Below, piece by piece: positions 12,205 through 23,410 of a DNA stretch of 64,000 nucleotides. The stretch is from Planococcus citri. Taxonomy: Eukaryota; Arthropoda; Insecta; Hemiptera; Pseudococcidae. The first letter of the stretch is position 1, and every line of letters starts with the position of its first letter. The notes beneath the pieces are model-generated. The model ran no database searches, was not told the DNA's origin, and saw only the letters and a list, made by a program, of their open reading frames with translations. Made by a program: the position numbers and the translations under genes. The stretch is taken from positions 46,252,001-46,316,000 of the forward strand of contig NC_088679.1 of NCBI RefSeq assembly GCF_950023065.1, in the 5' to 3' direction.

Positions 12205-14981
12205 CTGTAACAACGAACACAGATTCATCATTAAAAATACTCTTCACATAAAATATAATTTCATCGAAGTTCTTATTTTTAGAATTATTCAGTAATGACC
12301 AAATCTAAAGAAGAGGAAGGGGAGCGTTACCCGTGTCGGTTCCGTGACAGAGGGATGAGTCTTAAAAATTTTTAGATGGATGAAAATTGTTGTGAAGAAC
12401 ATTTCACATTTCCACATCATCATTATGACGTTGCTTTAAACCCTCTTAATTTTAATTGATCTAGCTTCAATGTTCAAACGAGTAGTTGCTATATGTATCT
12501 TTCAAATTTTTGAATTTTAAAAATCTGGGGACGATTAGGAATTCGAAATTTTTCAGAATGAAAAAAAACTTGAAAATATTTTGAATTTCAGCCATTTATA
12601 GAGATAAAGCTCAATTTTGAACACTCTAAAGGAAGTTGAGCTGGAACTGATTCCACAAGTTTTAAAATATGACATTTTTTCAACAAATGACTCCTAAACT
12701 GAAATGATCACATATGGTAAGGGATTCAGTGAGGAGGAGGGTGGGGGGGTAAACATTTTTGTAGGGCATACTGCATGATTTCGAGGCGACGTTTTTTTTT
12801 TGAAGAATATTTTTCTTATCTCAGAGACAAGAGTGATTCAAGTTGGATTTTCGTGTGAGAAATAAAAAAATTGTCTGGGAGATACGTATCAAGGAAGAAT
12901 AACTTTCGTTTGAAAATTTTATTATTTAGGAACTCGTAGATGAGATGATAAGTGTGTTGTTCATATAGGAAAAACGGGCACCATGATTGAATTTTTTCAT
13001 ATTGTACCCACAAGATTGCCTCTTCAACAGCTTAGAGCCGGCGCGGCGATCTCTTTTTTGGCCTACCAACTTTTCCCAATTTTACAGACTTTTAAAATAC
13101 TACATATGTACCTACACAAAGAGGTTACCGGGGGGGGGGGAAGGGTTAATTTTTATAGGTACTTTAAGCAAGATCCTGAGTGTTTTAAAATCACAAAATT
13201 CTCTGACATTACTCGGATTTTCTCAGAAGGGTAAAATTTCCTGTGTTCTCAAGATTTTCCATGTTTTCCAGGGAATGAATACTTCGTGAATTCAAAAATA
13301 AATGTAGGGCCTCGGCTAGGTATTATTGCATTCAAACTTCAAATCATTTTTCGGTGAGATCTTTGTGGATATTATTTTTGAAGAGAAATGATTGATTAGA
13401 GCAGCCGACACAAAAAATTGATGAAAATTAAAGAATATAACAGGTAGGTAGGTATACAGATTAAAAAGTTCTTGAAATTATTGAATAATTTTACGTTGAA
13501 CGACAGTTGAATACAGTTATGTACATATTACAAAATTTCAGTATTTTTCACCGTTTTATCCACTTCTTCAAATGTGTAATATGTATTATAAAAAAAAAAC
13601 TCTTTCTAAAAAAAAGTGAAAAAAAACTACCTATGATAATACATAATAATAAAATGAAAACAATCTCCATTCGTAATTTAAAAGAAGCTAGAAATGGTGG
13701 ACAAAATGGTCGAAATTCAATTCCACCATTCCCATGGCAATAAATTCCTATGAAATATTTTCACATTGGTGTTACACAAAACTTGACACAGTGTATGGCA
13801 GCAAATCTAGATTGGCTATAATTCGCCAGCATAAATATTAGGTAAGAAAAGAACGTACTCGTATGTACATTGCGTATTGTCAGGTAATAAGAAATTATAC
13901 ATACGTATACACTTTATAATATGCACATGTGTTATTTATAATAAACTAAATTGAAGGCGCGATATAATTTTACTCTCATTATACTTACAACTTATTGTCA
14001 AATTACGTGAATGTAGCTATATAGTCGAAGTAAGTGAGTACCTACAGTATGCATAAGAGAGCCAGATACAATCATGGATAATGCTCGCATAGTATACGCA
14101 GATACATTTCATTTAAGTAAGTACATACTTGAAAGCAAAATAATGATGGATATAGTTATGTTTACTGAGATCGATTTGACTATATAGGTATTACCTATCG
14201 AACGGTAGTGAATTAGTTTAAAATTGAGTAAATGTTACAGGTTGATTAATTTAAATCGCCAATAGGAGCATCTTTTATGGCTAATAAAAATGACACAACG
14301 GTGTGTTTACATTTTAACCAGTTACCAACCTGAACATAAAAGTAAATTAAAATTTGAAAACTCACGATGATGTAACTGAATAAGTTATATCAACGTAAAG
14401 GTAAATGGTAGAATGGTAGAGGTAGGTACGTTTTGTACATCAAATGGAATTACGATGTATAATATGTATATACGAATAGGTATAGTCTCAAACTTATCGA
14501 ACATCATCGCAGGTAAAACGTCTCTCTGAATTATCCACATTCTTCGTTCTAGTTTCAAATTATCCAGATAATAAGTACATAAACCTACTCGATCTACTTC
14601 ACTGCATAATGACTATCAAATAGAACTACTTTTCAAGTTTATTTGCTTTATTTGTGTAATACCTTTAAATTAATTATTTATGATTCTTTTATGATGGTGG
14701 CATTTTGCATTTATGTGTGCGTTGCATTAACTCGATCAGATATACCTAGCAGAAAAGTTCTGTTCTTAAAAAGTTGATAAGTATATAAATTAAAGCGAGA
14801 TGTTCTGTCGACATAATCCCATTGAATGGAAGTTACCGAGCATCATTTCCAGGTCCAATTTCTCGTCTACATTCTTTGTTAAGAAGATACGAGTAATTTT
14901 TTCCTGGAACAATGTCTGATTCGTGGTTAGCGAAGTTGACTTGAAGCAGCCATCCAGCATAATCATAAAATCTGTTTTATT
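12205..14981. other. Non-coding stretch upstream of the 12.2-kb exon
   Basis: 12300-13300 is repeat-like with G-rich runs at 12727-12750 and 13129-13142. 13750-14980 has a more even, low-repeat composition rich in TACGAG and GTAGGTA strings, typical of this genome's unique non-coding DNA. If the 12.2-kb exon is preceded by 5' non-coding exons they could lie here, but none is visible. Confidence 0.4.
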
Positions 14982-16400
14982 TTAAGAGTTTATTTTTTCA
15001 AACGTAAGCCTCTGATTTTTTGCTATAGGTACGTTGAATAATTTACTTTGTCCTTTGCAGTCATTCTTTATAAATAGATAGATTTCGCCAACCCTGCCAA
15101 ATTCAGAAGGGGACCCTCTAGAGGGGAGGGAACATAATTGAAGCAAATTAGAGCACTCAGTCCGGAAATTAGAGTCGGTAAGTAGCCCGCTTCTCCTCTT
15201 TAAACTAAAAAAAAAAACGTTTGATAATGCTGGCGAAACGATAGCCAAGCATAGAGCTGGGATAGAGCTGTTTAGAGCACTTCCCTTTTTGTCCTTGACC
15301 CCATTTTAAAAATACATCTTTAGCTAGAGTTGGTGAAATGGCAACCCTATCCTATGTAGTCAAAATCTATGAAAATTACGCTGAAAGATAGCGTATCGAT
15401 AGAGCTGTTTAGAGCACTCAGTCGCGACGTTCAGACAGATAGACAACCTTAGAAAGCCAAACCGGCGATCAATGGTCAAAAAGAGGCTATAGACAGGTAA
15501 GTCAATGACATCGAGAGGTCTGACGGGCAAACAGAAGAATTTGAGAGGCTTTAAAAAACGATTTCGGAAAAATTTTGCGGAGTTTGATTGACTTTTCCTA
15601 ATTTTAATGAATTTTTAATAAATGTCAGAGGAACTTTTGAACATTGAATGGATTCTCACTTTCTCATGCAATTTTAGAAGGAATTTCAAAAATCGAAAAT
15701 ATTTTCAATATTATGAGAAACTTCTTAATTTTAACTACGCGTACATTTTCTAACAATTTCTCTTGAAAAAAATCACGTAGTTAATTAGGTTTTATTCGTA
15801 GAATTTAAAAAATGTTTTTCTACGTAATTTTTTAAAAATAATTCTGGAAGCATTTTTTAAAATTTGTTATAGTAGAATTCACTTTGTAAATACGTAAATT
15901 TTGAATTTTTAGACAGTTGTATTAATTTTAAAAAAAATTCTACAGATCTGAAATTTAGTTTCATGGCCTATTTTTGATCTGAAACGATTAGTGGCAATCT
16001 CAAAAAATTTTAGAACTTTAGTTGATCTTTGGATTTTCTAATTTTAAAATGGCCATTCAAAAAGACCCTGGCCCATTCGATCGATATGGGCACAATTTTT
16101 CATATTTAGTTAGTTTCAAATGCGTCGATTCTCTAACGTTTTTCTCCAGTGATATTTTTGAAAATCGAATCCAAAATTGAGTTTGAAGGCGCTGAATTCA
16201 TTTTGAAATTTTCTTTGTGGAATTCATAGAAAAATGGAAATTGCAAAAATCTGTAAAAGTTTCAATAATGTTTTAAAACTACGATCAATTGATTTATAGG
16301 AGTTTGGAAATATAGTGTGAACCAATATCACTTTTCTCCCTCAAGCATTTGAAATGAACAATCAATTAATCGACAAAATATGATCTCAATTATATGACCC
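14982..16400. other. Repeat-like non-coding stretch with a small duplicated motif
   Basis: The string GATAGAGCTGTTTAGAGCACT occurs twice (about 15259 and 15399, 20 of its 21 bases exact at minimum) and a related TTAGAGCACTCAGTC piece lies near 15145. They look like parts of one degenerate repeat. 15540-16350 is AAAATTT-rich. No gene seen. Confidence 0.4.
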
Positions 16401-17102
16401 CGCTTCGGAGAGGGTCATTAATATTCGTTATAGGTAAATTCAAAGAATTTTTTAAAAATACGAAACCCGAGATTAATTTTTCACCGTCGTAAAATAAGAC
16501 GAGTTTCTAAATATTCTCAAAGATCATGAAGAAGAATTCTCGACACGGTGAAGTCGCTCATACCTCGCACACAGGGATATTTTCACCTTATAAACGTACG
16601 CACGCGAATGCATTAAAAATATCCGTCTAAATGCAATAAATTTATACACTGTTCAATTCATTATGGATACATTCTCGATGTTACTTTCCATTTCTACTCT
16701 TCCTATAAATGCACGTTGTCGTTTAGTCTTCGATCATCGTAATATGAATAGTTTCACATAAAACAGAGATTTTTTTCGATTGAGTACAAAACAAACGATA
16801 CATTATTCAATATCATACGCAATAGCGTCGCGTCGAACGTTTCCGAGACTAAATAATGTACTAGGTACTACGGTATCCTATCTATACGTACGCTATAATA
16901 TGTACAAATGGAAATATATACCTCCTCATTAAACTGTGAAGTACATCCTTTCACGCTTATAATATCCATACATTGGGTACCTACAAAACGCTAATAAAAT
17001 TATGTCATTGGAATAAAAGTAGAAAATAATGTACTGTTGAAAAATATTTTCAACTATTATAGACTCGATATTGCATAACTTGATCCTGCCAATAAGGTGA
17101 GT
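16401..17102. other. Unique-looking non-coding stretch
   Basis: More even composition with few homopolymers. A consensus-quality splice donor (AATAAG then GTGAGT) occurs on the plus strand at 17096/17097, just before the small open frame at 17103. A candidate acceptor (TATTATAG) lies about 35 bases upstream of it, so a micro-exon cannot be excluded. Confidence 0.3.
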
Positions 17103-17258
17103 ATGCAACTTGTTGACATCAACGTTAATAAAGTTGCCACGCTGAACGCCGCAAATACGCGCGCATCCGTGGAAATGGTAGGAGGACGGTGGGTGAAGTT
17201 GCCACTTGAACATTCTACTCGGGCAACTTACGAAGCGAAACCGAATGACTGCGAATGA
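17103..17258 (+). CDS. Candidate small ORF, 51 codons, coding-like composition
   Basis: An ATG-to-TGA frame of 51 codons in a locally GC-rich island. The frame is also open for eight codons before the ATG. The peptide starts MQLVDINVNKVATLNAANT and continues with a balanced residue mix, including GGRWVKLP. The piece NVNKVATL is reminiscent of the N-terminal strand of bacterial pyridoxine 5'-phosphate synthase (PdxJ), but the following residues do not match that family as I know it. I treat the resemblance as likely chance. It could be a small protein, a decayed exon or non-coding DNA. The antisense strand is also open here, which weakens the case. Confidence 0.2.
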   Translation: MQLVDINVNKVATLNAANTRASVEMVGGRWVKLPLEHSTRATYEAKPNDCE

Positions 17259-19391
17259 CGTGATAATTTCTAATTCTTTCTTTTCACGAGCATAATTCAC
17301 CAATTAACTAGATTAAAAACGTCGAACATATCTTCATTATCATATTTCATGACTCTAACGAGGCAGATTTGAAGCTGACATGGTACGCATTTGGCACTTT
17401 GATTGAAAAAGGCATACACTTTGATCTTCTTTTCACAATTTGATTGATGTTAAATGAAAGGTTAGCGAACTAATTGAAAAATAACAACTACCGGAGTAAG
17501 TATTCGCAACGAACAGCGCGGAACTTGATAACCATTCTACCCAGAGGACAAAACACCTAAATATGATTCATCCATCGAGTTACAGCTGCACATATCGTAA
17601 TGAAAGTAGGCGCAGGAACACATATTAATACCTGTAGCTAAGTCGGTAGACATCGAGGATTTATTTTTGTCTATTTTTGGATAATTTTGAAAAATTTTCC
17701 ATTTTTGCTTCCTTGATTTTTATGTTCATATAGGAACAATTGAACAGGTTGTTACGTAAATTATACAAATTCTATATTTTATATTCGTCGAAAGTAAATT
17801 CACCTTAGGGTATGACCAGTTTGCAGCTTCGCTCGTTTTTAGTCGAGTGTTAATCAATGAAATACTCGTTAACACTCGAGTATTATTTGAGAATGAATGC
17901 GCTTCATTTCGATAGACTGGCAGCAGTTTGAGTTACGAGTATAAATTTAAGAAACGTAATAAGTAAATGCCCAGGTACTTTTTAATACTACGTTTGCGAC
18001 CAGAGGTTGTCTCATAAATATCCATCTTCTGTTTTCATTTGAGTTGGGAACCCCTAATCGTTCCGAGTACCTGGGTTAAATACCGGTCAAACAGAGGAAA
18101 TAATCCAGTTTTTAAAGATGTGCTCAGGTAAGGAATTTGCTGGAAGTGTGTACTCCTGACTGATGTAGTCGAAAGTAGGCGCGATCCAAAATTTTAGCTG
18201 CCCACGTTAGAAATAGGCGAAAAATTCATTTAAGAGGTTCATTTGAGTTAAAGTGACTAAAATTTCAGATTTTCAACTCAGTGTCACAATTTGAAAAATT
18301 TCATTTTTTCATTAATTTTTGGGCTGTTTTGATAGTTAAAAAAATTTGCCAAACATCTAGAAATGAATTTAAACATAGCTAAAATTTTTAATTTTTTTGA
18401 CATGTAGTTTCAAATATCCAATAATTTTTCAAATCTGAGCGAATGGTTCGATTGGTTCTCTTGTGAAACTGGAACGAATAGAAATTAAGGAGGCCTTTAT
18501 TCATTTCAGCAACGTTATGTATCGCTCCATTTCAGCGATGAATATCCTTTCAACAATTCAAGTACACAAGATACAAAATTGACAGTTTAATAGGTCAGTT
18601 TAAATAAAACAAAGATTTTAAAAATTTTAAAAAGAAAATTTCAAAATTAAAAATTGAACTCTTTAAATGCGAGTTCAACTTTAGAATCATTTTTTTTTTG
18701 TCGATTCATAACATCATAAGCATTTTTTCCCTTAAAAGATGAGAGACAGAGCCATACGATTCGAAAAAAATTGAATTTTTGGAAAAAGTGATAACAGCAA
18801 AAGCCACCATAGAAAGTGCTAAATATGAATCCGGGATGTGACGCCCCCCCTGGCCCCTAGGTGCCTTCAGAAAAAGGCCCAATTTTTTAAAATTCAGAGC
18901 ATACGAAATTAATTAAGAAAAGTTTATAAATATTTTAGAAGACTTCCAAAAAAAAATTTCAAAATAATACGTACACCCAGAAAAATTTTACAACAGCTTC
19001 TGAAGTTGATTTTCGTGAATTTTTGAAATTTTAAAATTGTGATAGTCAATATTTCATTCAATTTTTCTTACAAACGTTTCCTTCCGATTTATTTTACACC
19101 TGTGAGAAATTTTGAAAGTGTTCCTTCTTCTCTCTATACATTTATACCCACTTTCTCAAAAATACAATACATCTGTCTCTCCTTCTGAGCGATTCTCAAA
19201 ACTCAAGTCGCCGTTAAACGTTACCCACAGGTATGCTCTGAAACCGCATAGCATTTATCCTATTCGTAATTTCAAATAAATAAACGAATACGAAAGACAC
19301 ACATCGTGAAAGCTCCATGACGACCACTACTACCTGTATCTGTCTCACTTTGCCACACTTGATCGCGAATTAATTAATTGTGAAATATTAG
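17259..19391. other. Non-coding stretch before the plus-strand secreted-protein exon
   Basis: Contains an 11-bp perfect hairpin at 17843-17879 (TCGAGTGTTAA, 15-base loop, TTAACACTCGA). 18200-19100 is repeat-like AAAATTT-rich DNA with a C7 run near 18844. No coding signal found. Confidence 0.4.
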
Positions 19392-19892
19392 CTTAAAGGA
19401 GGCGGCGGCGGCGGTGGTAGCGGTGGCAAGCAATATGTCGCAGTAAAACACATACGCAGAGTGCATACAGTTACAGATACACAGGTGGCGCACCATAACG
19501 CACCCCACTCATTGCCCACCCTACCCAGAATCGTAAAGCGAAAGAAAAAAAAAATTAAAATACCTGGCGCAAGGCAGGTATACTACATGAAGAATCAGTT
19601 GAACTGGGTATTTGCTCAAGTACTTCGCGCCGCAAATCGCCGTTATGTAGTGAAAGTAAATCATCAACATTGTATGCCCTTATCTTGTTCGAACCAGTTA
19701 CATTCGAGTACCGGTCCGCGTGTTATCGGTTGTGAACATATTTTGGCGGGAATTGCAAAGTTCGCGGTGTATTCGTTCAATTTTTTATGATATAATTTTG
19801 ATATTTTTTTCCTTAATTTAACGAAATAATCGTAACAATCTGGAGTCGTTGAGTTTTGTCGTTGGTAAAATCGTTATACAAAGGTGACGGTC
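19392..19892 (+). promoter_or_regulatory. Candidate promoter and 5' leader of the 19.9-kb exon
   Basis: This block is clearly richer in G and C than its surroundings and starts with a GGC/GGT run at 19399-19425. It directly precedes a signal-peptide start codon. One plus-strand frame is open from 19392 to 19790 (about 133 codons) with a Gly run and a Lys-rich stretch (RKKKKIK), but it has no early ATG. A 68-codon ATG frame begins near 19587. I read this as promoter and 5' untranslated DNA with chance or upstream open frames. A separate Gly-rich exon cannot be ruled out. No clear TATA box; a TATAATTTT string lies at 19791. Confidence 0.35.
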
Positions 19893-20167
19893 ATGAAAGA
19901 TAAACTATTATTTTTATTGTTATGCGTGAGCGTGCTATGTGATTTTACGGAGTCCGGTAATCCTCATTTGCCTCCGACCAACGGAGGCGGAGGATTGAGG
20001 GTTACCAGGACCAGTGGTGGATATTCGTTGAATTTGCGAAATAATAATAGCCAATCGAGCAATATTACCAAAGCATCAGTCAACGCAGGGGCAACCAGTT
20101 TTACCCCAACGAAAACTACTGTCAATGTAAATAATACTAGAACTCCTGGTTCTACGCTCAGAAGCCG
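19893..20167 (+). CDS. First coding exon of a probable secreted or extracellular protein
   Basis: The ATG at 19893 opens a classic signal peptide: MKDK followed by a hydrophobic core (LLFLLLCVSVLC), with likely cleavage shortly after FTESG. The next roughly 70 residues are low-complexity: a Gly run (NGGGG), then Asn/Ser/Thr-rich sequence with N-glycosylation sequons NNS, NIT and NNT and repeated Thr/Pro. The exon ends at 20167 with AGCCG then GTAAGC, a good donor, in phase 2. Without splicing the frame stops immediately (TAA at 20169). A GTG nine bases upstream is in frame, but the ATG is the natural start. The following exon was not found and the intron may be long. I do not recognise the family; it is probably a secreted or type I membrane protein. 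Confidence 0.6.
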
Positions 20168-22480
20168 GTAAGCAGTGAATTTTATCACGATATTTTTCAC
20201 CGAAAATCATATCCTAATATTGCACCAAAATCTAGCCTAATGTATGCACATTTCATATCACAAACTACTACGTAAATCACGAGCACGATTCTGGACAACT
20301 TTGATATCTTCGTATATCGTTTGAATTAAAACAACAACTGCGATAGCGGTAGTTTGTAGTTTACGCAACAGGTGGCCAATTTTTTTTTACTTTTTGGTAC
20401 GATCTCGAGCAAATCAAGTGGGCTGTTGAATAATAATTCGCTTATTAGAAGATATTTTCAACATTTAAAAATATGAATTGGGTCGATATAATATAAGTAT
20501 ACTTATACAAATATGTAAAATAGCACAAATAGCTTCGATTTTTTTCTATCTGCGATGAATGCATTTTTTCAAATTGAAAAAACCTGACTTTGACAAAAAT
20601 GAGTTTAGAAAATCAAGGATTTTCAATTTCTTTGAAAATGCAATACACGATATATTCCGAGTTTTAGCCACTTTGGGTGTCCCGGAAGGGGGTTCAGTGG
20701 TTCTCAAAATCAAGTAATTCAATAGAAAACAATTTTTCCGGCCAAATTGACTGATTTAGGCGGGAAAAATGTTGAAAAGAAACAGGTTTTGGCATTTTTG
20801 AAGGTCTTCCACCAATATAGAAAATTCTGAAAAACATAAATACAGTACACAATGTTGTATGTGTACATTGGCAGATACATAATACCTATATATTTTTTTG
20901 GTGATTGCACCTCTGAAGCAAGTTACCCAAAATGTGATTGAAAAACTAAAAATGTGCGTTTTGGCTAGAACATATGCTTGAAAGAATTTCAAAAAATTTC
21001 CATGAATAACACTTGATAATGTCAAACATTGCTACAAGTTTGAAAAAACTCGGTGGACAACTGTCAAAATGGGAAATTTCTAAGTGAAATCTCAATTTCA
21101 CCTCACCTCGTTTGAGGGAGTTATAGGTGATTTGGTGACCTGAAAATTTAAGGAACAACTTTGAACTTTCGCTAGTTAGTTCCAAAATCCGAGGAAAAGG
21201 CCAAATCGCCTATTTTACCCGGCTGTGGTCTTCTCTAATCAAAAACCAAAATTTTTCCAATTTAACGTGTGTACAATTCTTTTTGCAAATACTGAAGAAA
21301 ATCTTCATCATTTTCAAAAGCTTATCAACAAGAAACGCAATTGGGTTTTTTCTGCTTTTAAACTTTGAAATACCTAAAATAAAAAAGTTCTACAGTACTT
21401 AGTCGATATTATGTTTCTCAAGTCCTAGCTCCCCCCCCCCCCCATCAATCGCACCACGCGGAAAATGTTAAGAATTTTGATATTTGTGCCAATATTGAAA
21501 TTAATTTTAAACACAAAGCAACACAGTTCGATTTATTCACCTCTTTTTCACTTTAACGTGTTGTCCAAAAGAAATAAAAGCATTTTCAGCAAATTTCTAA
21601 AGGCAGTATTCAAAAATTGATACCTCGTTCCACGCGTGAGTTTGAAACTGAGAAAAAAATAATCATTCGTTTCCGTTTTATTTTTTCAACTTTTATTATT
21701 TCTCGATCCTATGAATACCAATTTATTATTATTTTTTCAACTCTACGAGTAAAACAAGAAAATATTAGAAATTTTTTCAAGACCACAGCTAGAGTGGCCT
21801 AATATTTTTCAAACTCGCATAAACACCTTAATCCACTTAAATCATTATTTTTTTCTTTCTTGCTTTCCTCCTTTTAGCAGCTTTTAAAAAATCAGATCAA
21901 TTTGCAAAAAATTGTTATTTCTCAATCGAATGAATGCCAGTTTTTTTCAGGCTTTTAGTTGATAAAAATTATAGCTACATTGCGGTAGGTTCGACTTCTT
22001 TTGTTTTCTATTCTGAGACTTGAAGATTTTCAAAATATGTTCAGCTCTAAGAAGTTACGAGTGTATTATTTGAACTCGCGCAAACACGTCTCAATTTAAT
22101 CTACCCAATCCTTTCTTTTTCTTGCCTTATTCCTTCTTCTAGCAGCTTTAAAAAAGATATAAAAATATGTCTGCCTGAAACCTCATCCACTATCACTGTT
22201 TTATCATTTTCCAGCAAAAAGTATTTAATTAATACTTACTTATTATTTCTTAAAATGCAAGTTACACCGACAAAGTGAAGCCCGAAGGCTGAAATTATGC
22301 ACTTAATTTGTATAAAGATCACTATCAATAAAATTTTATAGATAGTTAGCAAATATGACATAAGCAGGTTACTTTTCCTCGGGGTCGATATTGCGTCGCT
22401 TATTTGCCAGATTTCTGCTTTTTTGAGATTAAATACCTATTTGAACAGAAGTACACCACAGCGCACAAAAATGTAGCATA
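20168..22480. other. Probable intron of the secreted-protein gene
   Basis: Mostly AAAATTT-rich, repeat-like sequence with a C14 tract near 21430-21443. No acceptor followed by a coding-like frame in the needed phase was seen. Open frames here are short and lack composition or motif support. Confidence 0.45.
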
Positions 22481-22482
22481 TA

Positions 22483-23408
22483 CGAGGGCGGTTTAAAAAG
22501 TAAGTTTAACGATGCTCGTGCTCCTCCCCCTGAAGAGCTAGGGGTACAAAATTTTGGGAGGATATTCTCCAAGGTATACTGAGCAGTTTCATATGTCAAA
22601 CATCGCGGTAGGTCATTTCGTTTGCGTTTCACAACGATTTGAAATAGAAATGCCAAAAAAAACTCCGTCCAGTTTTTTGAAGTAATTTGTGACCACTTCA
22701 GGTATCTGATCTGGTGTCTGGAATCGCTGGCCTCCGAACGCTTCGGTCATCACCAGGAATAGGCGGGGGTGACTACAGGACTAAATAAAGCCTCTCCTTC
22801 CCTCGCAGACAAATCCATTTAACGAATGAGCGGCATCCAAGCACCACTGTTTGTGTTTAGCTGTGAGCAGCCAAGGCAGCGAGTACGATCTCAGTTTTCA
22901 CATGTTACGGACGGATGTGTCTGACCAACTTCGTCTTTCCGTCGTAGTCTTTCGACTATTTCATCGGGAATCGGGATACATCGTTTATCCTCGTCCATCA
23001 GCTGTTAAAGGGAGTTCTAGCGTTCACCAGTGTGTTGGACGTCCTTGGCGCGCTTCATCATTCACACTTTCGCACCCTTTAAGATCGCTTAGTGCCATGT
23101 CACAACCTTTTTGAAGGCTCCTGCAATTTTTACTTCAAACTACACACATTTCTTCATAGATTCGTGTAGGTGTTAATTTTTTTGGAGTCAAAAATTTTTG
23201 ACTCCACTCACTGCAAAGTTGGACGGAGTTTTTTTTGGCATTTCCATTTCAAATTGTTGTGAAACGCAAACGAAATGACCTACCGCGATGTTTGACATAT
23301 GAAACTGTTCAGTATACCTTGGAGAATATCCTCCTAAAATTTCATAGTCCTAGCTGTTAGGGGAGGGGAGAACGAGCATCGTTAAACTTACTTTTTAAAC
23401 CGCCCTCG
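22483..23408. mobile_element. Mariner-family deletion derivative, 926 bp, with 188-bp TIRs
   Basis: The element begins CGAGGGCGGTTTAAAAAGTA and ends with the inverse sequence. It is flanked by TA on both sides (22481-22482 and 23409-23410), the target of Tc1/mariner transposons. The terminal inverted repeats are 22483-22670 and 23221-23408, equal in length and about 90 percent identical by eye. Most differences are in a C/G-rich stretch 35-70 bases from the ends. The roughly 550-bp middle holds a broken transposase fragment on the minus strand, much shorter than the roughly 1 kb of a full mariner coding region. The element is therefore non-autonomous. TIRs of 188 bp are far longer than the roughly 30 bp of classical mariners. 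Confidence 0.8.
23024..23098 (-). pseudogene. Remnant of a mariner-type transposase
   Basis: On the minus strand, an in-frame stretch ending at a TGA (23024-23026) contains DLKGCESVNDEARQGRP. This matches the region of mariner transposases between the N-terminal DNA-binding domain and the catalytic domain (pattern F..GRESVEDD.RSGRPS). Only about 25 codons are readable before the stop. The catalytic DD34D region is absent from the element. It lies inside the 926-bp element with long terminal repeats, which supports the assignment. Not functional. Confidence 0.65.
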
Positions 23409-23410
23409 TA

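Noticed and set aside
16929..17303. 124-codon minus-strand frame
   Set aside because: Residue mix shifts to Phe/Tyr/Ile-rich at the end and no signals support it; partly the antisense of the more coding-like frame at 17103-17258.
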